Of a DNA stretch of 64,000 nucleotides, positions 37,701 through 49,179 are shown one piece after another. Positions within the stretch are counted from its first letter, which is position 1. The number at the start of each line of letters is the position of its first letter. The notes beneath the pieces are model-generated. The model ran no database searches. It saw nothing but the letters and a program-made list of their open reading frames with translations, and was not told the DNA's origin. The stretch is from assembly GCF_003590095.1 (NCBI RefSeq), contig NW_020800330.1, forward strand, positions 74,501 through 138,500. The letters run 5' to 3'. Origin of the DNA: Trichoplusia ni (taxonomy: Eukaryota > Arthropoda > Insecta > Lepidoptera > Noctuidae). The position numbers were made by a program, and so were the translations under genes.

Positions 37701-40300
37701 CGGGTGTGAAATCAATACGTTGCTACGTCAATATATTCATGTAGTTTTTAATATGATTAATTTTGGATTACAAATAACAGCTGCATAAGTTAGAATATAT
37801 TTTTCAGAAATTTAAAAACTTTTATGTTATATATACATCTCGAAGGACATTTACCAATCAATTGGGTGGGATTAGAGTATCGCGTGGCTTTCGCTTATCT
37901 GTCGAGCGTTTTTTTGTTTACGGCTTGATCCAGGGGCGTGGGCAAGTAACAGTCGCTCCAGATAACTCCGAGCGCAGCGTTCCTCCGAAATCTTCGAAGG
38001 CATTATGTTAAATAAAACTTTTATGTTCACGCAAATTACGTCATCTCGGTTTGTTACGATGTTCCCATAGTTTATTGTGCTGGTTTTTTTGTTGTTTGGT
38101 ATTTTATCATTTGAAGAAATCATTATTTTATTAGAGTGTCAGAGGACTTCATTTTTATATTGCAATGAATTTATTTAATATGTACATATATGCTACCGAA
38201 TTTACAAGATACCTTGTATGTAGAGCAAACATAATATATACCATACTTTGGAGAGTAAAAGTGGGTACTAATAACATAAATCAAGTACCTACCCACAACA
38301 ATTTTTGAGCACGTGAGTGCAGAGTTGCAGACCAAGTGTGTGTACCTGTCAATTAAATATAAGAAAACGTTTTCTGAAGTTATTTATTTGCTGGTTTGCG
38401 AATTAAAATTGGTAAGTCAGAATTGGCGACCATTTAAATTGTCATCGGACTATTTTTTGTGATGACAACATTCCATAAATGGTCAACTTTCCTTCGCTCG
38501 TGTCGGCAAACGTTGGTTTATTTATTGAAAGTGAACATACGAACCTTACCTTATAACTTTTTAAATGTTATTGTGTAAACATGTCATTTAAAAACTTCTC
38601 AAAGTACTGTTTTCTTTTTAACCTAGCTGTTTTATTCGTAGATATTAATCGTTTATTTTAGGATTATGTCAAGAATTTATTACCATACAGTTCAGTTCAT
38701 TTTGGTCTATCGATACACGCCAAATTACTTAAGTTTTCGAATAGATAAGGCTTCTGCGGTTACTAAAATAGTTCGTTAATTAATCACGACACGCTTAGAT
38801 TCTTAGCTTTATGCTATAAACTAAATGTATTAGATTAAGTGCAAAGTATATTATACATTATGTAAAATAAGATTAGAAGGTCTAGTGCCGTGGTAGGCAT
38901 GAATATTGGGCGTGAGGACCAATAAGGGACTTCATTTCATGTACTATTTATACATTTTGTATAATATTTAATAGAGGAGATATTATGTGCCCTCTCGTTG
39001 GACACAGACACGATACTGAACTGTAACCAAATAGTTATTCGGATGCAGGTACTTAAACAAGGACTGTAGTGTACTTTTAAAGACAAATAAAAGACGCTAC
39101 GTCTATAAGTTGACAAGACAACAATATAATTAGGCGAGTACCATAACAACGTTGTAAGGTTAACTTCCTGACTGTTCTGTCCTGTCACGATTAGCGTGAC
39201 TAAATAACATCGTGGTTTGATCCATGCGAGGTCATTTGGCCAACATTTGGTTCAAGCGGTGCCAAGGCCAAACGGCAAACATTGCCATAAGTTTACTCGT
39301 AATACGTCTCTTTGTAATTCTGATGATTAAATATTAAGACAGGATGCTATTAAAGACCGTATTCTACATCTATTTAGCATACATTTTGCAGTTGTAAAAT
39401 AAGTTAAGTACGTAATAAAAATACTCAAACAGCTATCCAGTCTAACAATTGTAAACTGTTTTGAATCAGTTGGTTGAGTTCAGAATATGCTTTGGTAGCG
39501 GACCTTGTAAGTGATTTAATACTTCTGTTGCTACCACACCAATGATTATTTAATTGTATTTATATTTGACAGACCGGTTTGGTCGGTTGCGTGTTTCCCG
39601 TGCCTCAATGTGTGCAAACGTAATAGAGCTATGTTTCGCAAACCTCGTTATGATATGATCAAAAAAATGATCAAGGTCTTGTTTATAAGACAATATTGCG
39701 CTTGATAATTATAATTTATTTATTGCTTTTAATGTTTATTCTACTTGCACATTTCTATTGGCAACTGACCCGAGTCTAGAGACAAAACACAGCCGTATAT
39801 AAAATAATAAAAATCAATAAACTATGATTAATTAATAACAAGTGCATGCGAAGGAAGTTATAAACTTCACTTTACGAACCGTAACATAAGACTAATTTTA
39901 GAAAAGCGCCAAATGTACTTAACCGATCTCTTAACTCATAAAATTGAAAGGGGAAACTTGCGTCATAACCGAGTAAGACCTTTTTCTAAGTTTGTTCAAT
40001 TTGCATAATTCTGACCCCTTTTACTTTGAAAATTTACTTAACATGATAAAATTCTAAACAGACTTAAAAGATGATTCTATTTCACAGTTTGAGATTCAAA
40101 AGTTTAAAGCTTATATTATGCTTTAATATATTTTGTAAGGCTTCGTGCACATACTAAGCTTAAAGTCGCTAGAAATATATTTTATTTCACCTTTAGTATA
40201 CAGTCTAAACAAAAGCGAGCTGTAGCTCTGTAATAACATTCCAGCATTGTATTTGATGTCCAAGCACTTATTCGCATCTGCAGCAAAACGTTAGGAATAT
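31790..40300. other. AT-rich stretch, no gene supported
   Basis: About 8.5 kb, presumed intron, with short GC-rich spots near 32385-32455 (CCGCCGCCGCGC) and 35758-35777 (GCGACCGCGGCCGC). Nothing coding is convincing. Confidence 0.4.
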
Positions 40301-40324
40301 AATCGTGTTTGTACCCTCATATGT

Positions 40325-40425
40325 TAGAGGAACGGTGGTCCGGAGCGAGCAGGACATACGCGACTGCCCGTGTGTTGCCGCGCCGTGTCGCGCAGTGCCG
40401 CGCCTTGCCGCGACGCATATTAGTT
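40325..40425. repeat. GC-rich island with imperfect tandem TGCCGCGCC units
   Basis: Between about 40373 and 40420 a 9-10 base unit resembling TGCCGCGCC recurs four or five times imperfectly (gttgccgcgcc, gtgtcgcgca, gtgccgcgcc, ttgccgcgac). It is surrounded by AT-rich sequence. A CpG-dense regulatory element or a decayed minisatellite are both possible. Confidence 0.5.
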
Positions 40426-40429
40426 TCTG

Positions 40430-42970
40430 TCAGCTATCTCACCGTTCTAAGATTTGCATACTTCCAGGAATAGTCCGTAATTCAAAGCCGCACTATATCA
40501 TGTCATGTACTAGGAAATAGCGAACCGTATTTCGCTGTTTGCTAATATATTTGTACTCGTAATTTAAGCGATACTTGAATAATTTGTTTGACAGAAATGT
40601 GTTTCCAAATTTAATTAAAGCTTGTTCGTGTTAAGTGATTGTAGACAAGTAATTACGTGGCTATAAGCTATTTCCAATACCACGTGCTTGAATTTAAGAG
40701 ATTTCGATAAGTGGTAATTATAATCATTTTATGTGCCTAATAGAAACTGAAATTCATCACCGTTCTTTAAAATATTTTTGGCAAAGAATTCTCTCCTTAA
40801 ATCTTTAAAACGTGAGCTTAATTCCTGCGGCATGTAAAACCGCGACCGTAGGAATGTAACGTTGTAGAATGCACGTCGGCTTGTCGTGTACTGGACCACA
40901 AGTTTTACCAAACGGGAAGCGTAATGATATACCTGGCTGTAAATGCTTTCGAAAATGGTGCTCATTATGTAAAGTATTGTGACGTAAAAGGATGGAAAAG
41001 ACGTCGAGTTAATTGTTAAAATATGAGTATCGAGAGTGTTAACAAAGTTGGCTTTTACAGCAGATGCGACATCCCAAGTACAGTACAAATTATGTGATTC
41101 TGATATTCAGCTGGGACTTAAATTAAAAAGTTGATAAATACTTAAAAATTTTAAGTACTCTGACGTATAACAATAAATTTTCCTAATCCACCACAAGTCT
41201 GCAAAACTCAAACACGTGTCAACAGTTTAATATCCATTTTAAATTTCAAGCTTGAAATTTTATACGGCATTATTTATATTAACAGAATAAACATACCCGA
41301 TGTTTGTGTGTAAGAACGTGACTCCGTGTTTCAGTAAACAAACCGTTTGTATTGTAATTTCAGCAGGTGGTCTTTCTAGGCACGTTTCTGAGCTTGAATA
41401 ACATGAGAAAAGTCCTGAACTAACGACGATACTCATTTGTTTAAACTTTATACAGGGTGTTGCTTGACATTCCGTCTGTGTACGGGAGAATCAGAAACAA
41501 AACTATTTGGTGAAGTGTCAAGGAGTTTTGCCAAAATATATGATGATATTAATGTTACTTTCTAGAATGGAATCAGTATTCATATAATACCGGTAATACG
41601 TTATGTATAGGATGATATAACACTAAATCATTGTGTAGCGAGGAGAATGCAATTCGATATATTTCGTATCGATGCAATCGCTTCATTCTGTAATGGGTTT
41701 CCAATGGGCGATACTGTTAGCTTGCAACATTTGTAATTGAAATGCAAATTCTTATTGTCTACCATTCTTCTGGAACATGATTGCTTTTATAGCTTTCGCT
41801 TCAGCTTTTATAGTCAATTCGTTAATCATTTTACACGGTAAAAATATTACCAAACCAGAAATAACTTTTAATAACCCTTTATAGAAAGTTATTTCAGGTA
41901 TTTGCAGGGTTTTTATATGCAAAGAAAAAAGAAGCTGGCTGTTATTAATTCTGGGCGCAGTCCGATATTGGTTTGGTTTCCAATATAGGCAACGCACCTG
42001 AACATTTTAACGATAAATTCCACAGCATAACCTTATACAATCTCCTATTTCTTCAATATCACTACTTGAACCACAGTAGTTCCATTGTACATGAATTACA
42101 TTTCGTTCCCAACAAATTAGATGGTCCCTGACCCTGATCAGGGTAAATTGATAGAACTAACGTCTATAAAATTCTTGCACGTCTACGAGTCACGTTTGTA
42201 ATCGGATTTGGTATTTTTTCGTTACAATGTGTACTTATAGTACAAATTCCATTATTTTTTAGTTTTCTATTCCGAAAGTACGATGATCCCTAGCATAATG
42301 AAATAAAGTATTTTTTTCATCTTTCTACATATCCGGAAAACAGAAATATAGAAAAATACTGAAATACTATGTCCGTCGAGCTTGGGATCCCTGCGGATGT
42401 GCAAACATTGCTCTCCAAATACATTCCATTTCCCTAAAAAAAACCATATCAACCGTGCGACTGAAAGTTTTTGTTCATTTCGATTATAAAAATATTTGTT
42501 TAGGATACAACATTACGACCGAAGTCATCCTACGAATTTTATTCAGACGAAATGAAACTTTCTATAACAACAATTCAAAGTTTTCACAAACAATCTCAAA
42601 ACGTTGCTTGTTAGTTCAAAAACAATAAAAATAATGATTTCGTTATTTGAACGACGTGGTTCTTGCTGTAAAATCTTCTCGTCTCGTAAAGTTATAAGTA
42701 GAAATTAATTTCCTTGCGTGCGACTCATGGAAGTTTCCTACTCGTCAAGTTATTGCTATTTGAAGATTCAATGCAACGGGAAATGTCGTCATAATGAACT
42801 TAAATTTTCAGAAGAAATTTCTATCGTTCCGATTCATCGTTTTTATATTTTTAATGACAGACAAAATAAATAAACAAATAGACTGTATAGATATTTTTGC
42901 GAACGCTCCGCGCGGATACACGCGGCACACAAATAGCTCAGGACGTTACCCTTGTCAACACTAGCTTTTC
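40430..42970. other. No gene supported; one half of a dispersed repeat pair
   Basis: AT-rich presumed intron. A minus-strand 119-codon frame (41088-40729) shows no recognisable domain and is not called. The segment 41674-41702 is repeated near 62504. Confidence 0.4.
41674..41702 (+). repeat. Dispersed repeat copy 1 (pairs with 62504-62532)
   Basis: Shares 26 of 29 bases with 62504-62532, including the core ATCGCTTCATT and GGTTTCC. Same orientation, about 21 kb apart. Likely a fragment of a mobile element or an old duplication. Confidence 0.5.
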
Positions 42971-43020
42971 ACTTACCTAAGTTATGGTTCTATTGTTCTA
43001 AATGCCGAGTGCCGTCTTAC

Positions 43021-43054
43021 CTCGCGTCTGTCTTGTTCAAACTGTTCTCCCAAC
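43021..43054 (-). other. Candidate 34-nt microexon
   Basis: On the minus strand a ttgctacag acceptor precedes 34 bases that end at a strong GAG|GTAAGA donor. One frame encodes LGEQFEQDRRE. The end phase (0) is not the one needed to join gukh exon A (one leftover base), so it would need another intervening exon, or be non-coding, or be a chance pair of splice sites. A second donor-like site, TTAG|GTAAGTG, lies about 45 bases further downstream (42976). Confidence 0.2.
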
Positions 43055-43060
43055 CTGTAG

Positions 43061-46000
43061 CAAATCACCGTGACTGCGGCTACGGGTAATGACTTGCTTT
43101 AATACTGATTTATCTCGGTAAAACAATTTGATATTGTTTCTGTAATTGTCGCTTGTACCATAAAGGTCGGTTTTCAGTTGTTTAGACAATGGTGTGTGAT
43201 TTATGTATGTAATTTCGAGCTTTTATCTGTACGTAAAGCTGTTCTGCATATAGCTAGCAATGACAGTGGCGAGTGATGCGTTATATTTACTGGCTTCTGA
43301 GAACCGTAATTATATCGTGTCTATTTCCTAGAAGGAGAGGGGGAATAGACAGACTGCTGGTGCACATCCAAATCTGTTGTGACAGTGTGAATCTCACGCC
43401 ATAGGAAAGCGGACTAATAGTTACTTAAGGCACTAAGTATTTTTATATCAAAAAGCTTGCATCAGATAGGGATAGAAATGATAACTTACAATTTTACGAA
43501 TAATTTTCAATCATGTAGACCTACCATTGTATGTAAGTCCCAACATACCGATTTAATCGCATTTATATGCTAAACGGTTAGCGAATATCTCAGCAATACG
43601 CTGAAATATTTGAGAAGCCTCGCTCTGTTCGTTACCCTTTGTCATATGGATACGCCAAAACAATGGCGTGATTTATGTGTTCACGGTACACAAGTTCGCT
43701 CCAATGCACACCTAGCTACGAATATATAATGTGATAAGCTGTGCCCGCGGTTTTGCCTGTATTATAATAGAGGCGGTGATATTTGCCGATATATCGGTGC
43801 TCATTTTTTTATTGTTGGCTAGGTTTAAAAATAACTTTTATAAAGCTGGTGACCCTGGTATTCTAGCAGATGGAATATAAAAACTGACATAGTAGGTACC
43901 TAACCTACAAACACAGACGATTCCTGAAAAAAATAAACCCTTTTTAGGTCATCCTGTAAAACAGTTTTATTTAGCATATAGGTACGGTGTGCACAGACAA
44001 CTCGGTTTCTGTTTGGTTCCGTATAATAAATTGTGTGGGACCTGTCCTTTACATTAGATTGCTTTACATAGACGAATAATGTCGCGGTAAAATAAGGATA
44101 AGTAAGTCAAAATCAGGAGACATATTCATGGAAATGATTTACATTCGTTTACATATGCTACTTCATGCCTTGTGTTTGAGACGAGGAAATATATTTTAGG
44201 AATTTTCATGATCAGCATTTTCGCATAAACGACATGTAGGTGAGGTCTTGTTTATCAATAATGATTGCTTCATTCGTTTTCTTTTGAATTAAACAAGCAT
44301 AAAATTAAACGATAAGTCTTAACATGTTAATAGAGTTTTAAAAGAACATGTATGATTGTGCAGTCTTGTCTGGTTTCTATTATTGGTATCACAAAAAAGG
44401 AAGATTAAAGAGATCGGACAAAAGGTTAAAAGGCATTGTTATTAGCCTTTTTAATAAGTATATCCTTTTCTTAAAAGTAAAATTTTCATAAATTGTAAGA
44501 TGACATGCGCGAGAAAGGGAAATGTTCTATCAGTGTTATTTTGCTAGCCATTAATTCAACGAGAGCCCCTAATTGGAAAATCCTTTTCAACGAGAGCTGT
44601 TGTCGACTAATGTGCATAATTGGACCCTCGACCGTCGACAATCGCCGGCGAAATGAGGCCATTCAGAGTTTTTGTAAAGCGAGGAGTGGACAGCCGCCGT
44701 TAAATACGAATTAAAGACAATGTTTTAATATCTTCCGGGGCTTGGATAACATCGATTTTATATAACAGGTTCAATGAAAGCGTTGTTTAAAAGTTTTTTT
44801 AAAGGAACTTAGATGTCCGAATAACCGTTTAAATTTACAAGTCTCAACTCGAATGAGTTCTAAATCCTGTGAAGTCCTAACTGTCTTTTAATACGTGAAT
44901 TTTCTCACATTATCACTTTAGAGAGGCTGTAAACAATCTGCTTAAGTGTCGGGCGGGAAGTGACGTGTGTTCGGTGATTGAACTTTATTCCGCTCCGCAA
45001 CATCCGGGGGTAGAGGACACTTTGCCTTGCGGAAGACCACACAATGGTGCGGAGAACAATCAAACTTAGGTCACCGTCTGTTTGCGTAAGGATATTACAT
45101 CACGGCTGTATGCTAAGAGGTGGGAAGGGGTATAATGAAGGAACTAATCGAATTGTAGCGTCACTATGATCTTCCAAGCAAGTCGATATAATTTTACTGC
45201 TTAATAAGCAAAAAAGATTATCGATTCAAAAGTTAAACCGCAAACAGGATCATTTATTTGAGAAGCTTTATTAGTCGTAAAATTAATACGTTTCACCTTG
45301 TCATGTAATACACCGACCATTCACAATTTCATCATGAGTTTTTACGACATGGACATTAATGGTAGCAAATATTGAAATGAATTTACGAAGCAACTGGACA
45401 CCGGAAGTTATAAGCTCGATTTTTAATTAAGCCGCGATGACCGTGCAAGTGTGAACGACGTTATGAACCCATTAATTAAGGCCGCATTAAAGTGACAGTT
45501 CGCGTAAAAATTATGGCCCTTAGTTATGTGAACTAATTAAATGAAAATGACAATAATTGAATTTCATTTAGTTGCGTTTACTCGCATATTGTGGATGTTG
45601 ATCTAGTCAAATGGATACAATGAGGTTTTAAGTGGAATCAGGCAGCGTCAGTATGAATTGCTGAGATTGATTTGTTGAATGAGAATGGTGTAGCACGTCC
45701 TTTCAGTCGAGATGGACCTTTGTCCTTTATTAGGTCAAATACCAAACTGATTGCAACAGAATCAATTGGAAGACCTTTCATTGCAGTTCAAGAACAAATT
45801 GTAAGTGGAAAAGTCACATCCAAGGATCACACTTCAATGAGCCAACAGATTGAAAACATCCAATTATTTCAATGATTATGATAATATTGATAATGTTTCC
45901 GTGAGTCCGTGCCAGATCATTACAAATCGATTAGGCAGCTCGTTTGCAAACGTTGTCGCTTGATCGCTTCTTACTTAAATACAAGCTACAAGTATACGTA

Positions 46001-48285
46001 AACACTCGAGAAATAATTAAAGCCATTAGAGAATTTGATAAGTTGGACATCGGGGTTCTTTACAAAGCGAGTCAGTAATAAAATCTATTGAAGTGAGGTG
46101 ATTCGCTGTAGATGACGGTAAATTACCTGCGATTACGTTAACGAGTTCCTTTCTATATCTAAAGCGTTTTATATATGACCAATAAAAAGATCTCACTGTA
46201 TGGGATGAGAAATATAAAGCCTTGGAAATGCAAATTAAAAAGAGTAAAAAATACAACTAAATAAAACCTTTTTATTATTCCTGTAAAATCCGTAAAATGT
46301 TTAAATATTTACAGTTACACAAGGAAGTTATACAGCAGAGCTAAAGTGTTCACTGCTCTGTATTCCATGCGATGGATCTTAATTAAATTTGACGAATTTG
46401 ATCACAGAGGGCGCGGCCGACGGCTCACGGGGGGTTTCATAAACCAAGCTCGGGTCAAAAGAATGAACAATTGTTTTTTAATTAAAAACGGTTGTCGCTG
46501 TATTGTTGTATTTTGGATAATAGGTTCAAATTAGCCCCTTGTGTTGTTTCTAGATTTTAGAGAAGCGAATTCGATTTAGTACAATTAAGCACAAAACACG
46601 GTTGTTAATTACGCTTTACAACGCTGGAGGCTGATTTTTCGGAAGCTAATAATTACTGGCCGTATTTGCATTTGCTTTTGGAGTATTTACAAACCCTTTG
46701 ATGTATTTTTGTATTCCTCAAACGTAGATCGATACTCTAGAATGCTTGCATATCCGCAAGTAAGCGATAGCTTCCTGAATTATACTCGTAAGTAAAATTA
46801 AGTTTTTTATAGCTCAAACTTATTTAGCTGTCACTAGCTGACCCATTTACAAATCATTATACAATGTAACATTTAAATATGAACACAAAACTTTTTCGAG
46901 AATCGATCTGTTGATGATTGTAAACTGGAACAAATCGGTTCAGATCTTTTTGAGATGGTCACGCTCTGATACGCAGACGCACTGATGAACGAGTTAACTT
47001 TTTACTTTTCTTTATAATTGTTCCATGTTTAGGTAGTGTACCAAACTGAACTGCTTATAAATAGTCAGTGTATATATAAACGTTCTTATATCACATTTTT
47101 CACTCAAGTGTCAAGTGACACAAACAGTTAAGTAATCAATATACCTCACATCGATTTACTCACACGCATGTCTATCAACCCAGATTGCTTTCAAGTTGAT
47201 AATTGATCTTTATAGTATTAATAGTAATGTTTACATTACACCTCCGTGCCCAGTAACATAAGCCAGACTTGCAGCTTTTCAGTCACGCCGACATCGCAAG
47301 ACCGACACTTTGCCTATACTATTGGCTTCTAAACATGACTATACCTATTGGGGAAGCAAGATGGCGCATTACATTGTGCGTAGCTTTATCTCGCTTACAC
47401 AGCTGCAATAGTCCTAGTATAAGAAATAACAGTACCTAAGTACGTTGAGATGTTAAGATAAACCTACAATATTATTTTCTCGTTTATTTATTTCGTAGTC
47501 TGTTTGTACGATGGGGATAAACTTTTATCTACTCCTGTGATCGTGATCTCTATGAGGTTAACTGATACCGTCGTATTATTTCGTAACATTAAAAAAAAAA
47601 TGTGCTCGAGTGAATTTTGGGACGTTTGATTTGAACTTTCGAAGAAGAGTTTTGTGAATGCCACGTCGGGATTTGATCTAGATGCCTTAAAATTTGTTTT
47701 AGATTTGACAATAAAATCGTTAGGCTTATACGTATTTTTCTCTGCAGCTTTTATCTTAGTCAGTAGCAACCAAGATATCGAGTGCCATTCAGAGGGATAA
47801 ATTATAATGATTGAGGGAAGCACTCGTAGTAAACAGCGGACGAGGACCGACAAGGAACAATTTGTTTCGCAATAAAGTCGTCTTGCCCCATCTGCACAAA
47901 TGAAAGGTCACTTGATGGCTCCATAGACCTTAATTAAACTTAACGAATACGTAATCCTCTCAGCTCGTTCTATTGAGAAAATATCACAAACTTCCAACGA
48001 ATCATGAAGTCAAACCTACCAACTTTTTCGTTCTTATTAGTTTTTGAAGTCGTGTGAACTTCATGAGGTCACGAAAATATACGACTTGTTCTGAATAAAT
48101 TATGGCGTAAAAGTATTTAGGTAACGAAGGTACTCGAAAAAAATAATATTTTTGAAAGCTCGTGCTCTGATGTCATCTGAGGTAGACGAGACGCGTTTGT
48201 CTTCCTAAGTAGATAACATTTTTAGTATTCATACGCGCTCTCGTGACATTACCTTGTTTGGGTAGGTTAATATAGCAGCATGGTA
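43061..48285. other. No gene supported
   Basis: About 5 kb of AT-rich presumed intron. The palindrome CCGATATATCGG near 43786 and a GC-richer patch at about 44945-45050 are the only structures noted. Confidence 0.4.
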
Positions 48286-48288
48286 CCT

Positions 48289-48318
48289 ACTTACCTGAAA
48301 ATAAAACGTTTGAATTAG
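48289..48318 (-). promoter_or_regulatory. Candidate recursive splice site (ratchet point)
   Basis: On the minus strand, CTAAT (branch-point-like), a T-rich tract, then CAG|GTAAGT, with the junction between 48295 and 48294. A strong acceptor fused directly to a consensus donor is the hallmark of zero-length recursive exons known in long Drosophila introns. The orientation matches gukh transcription, about 40 kb upstream of exon A. It is a sequence match only. Confidence 0.4.
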
Positions 48319-49146
48319 TATAATGTACGATGAACGTAGAAAAAAATACATCTGTTCAGGTAGTTTAACCACATTCATTTTATTTATCTAAGTATTGAAG
48401 TATCAAATAAGGATTTTTTGGAATAGGGTTTCCGCCAAGAAAGCTATTGTTATGCTTTTTGATTTCCCATTTCACGTTACAATAACGACAAAAACGAAAA
48501 TAAAGACTTAAATTTATTACCGAGTATGGGTTTGGAGTTTTATTGTTTGAGCGGTTGCACAAATTGTTTCAATATGCAGGCGACAACAATCGAAATGTTC
48601 AAGTAGGTTGACCCTTACAAGTAAAAGGCTGGATCGCTTTCAATGTAAGCTTAATATTACCCCTGTGTTACTTAGTACTTATGTCTTTACCATTAGGCAT
48701 AATTTCCTTGGCCTTGTTAGATTCAGGTACAAATTGTTTACGACCACCAAAAGGCCCATAAGATCGGCCGTTGTGGTCAATAACGGATAATTGAAAAACG
48801 CTTACAAATTCGATTGTTAAGCCATGCGAGAATATTTCACATGATTTACGATTGGGTGAGGCTAAAATATCGCGGTAGGTTATAGTCATTGGGAGTTAAA
48901 TAAACCTTTCCTTTTTTTATCAAAGTAAACGGTGTAAAAGTTAACGATCGGGATTTTATTTCCGAGGGTTTAAAGGGAGTTAAGCGGCTATTGTGTGTCA
49001 GAAGGAGGGCTTAAAACATTTTTATAACGTAATTTTTACAAGTATTTTTATATTATATCATACTTTTTTTTATTAAACATATTGAATAGGTACGGATTAA
49101 AACACATTTTTTTACTTCATGTAAAGAAATCTATAGCTATTCAACA

Positions 49147-49175
49147 ACTTACCTGTATTTATATTAGTTTGTGTA
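49147..49175 (-). promoter_or_regulatory. Weaker recursive-splice-like junction
   Basis: The minus strand reads ACTAATATAAATACAG|GTAAGTTG, with a perfect CAG|GTAAGT core and a branch-point-like CTAAT, but the tract before the AG is A-rich and not pyrimidine-rich. About 860 bases upstream (in gukh orientation) of the stronger site. Confidence 0.2.
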
Positions 49176-49179
49176 TTAA

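Noticed and set aside
40729..41088. 119-codon minus-strand frame
   Set aside because: Amino-acid composition is that of AT-rich noise; I could not match it to any transposase or reverse-transcriptase motif.
47488..47853. 121-codon minus-strand frame
   Set aside because: No domain, no splice context and AT-driven composition; long frames of this size are expected by chance in 64 kb.
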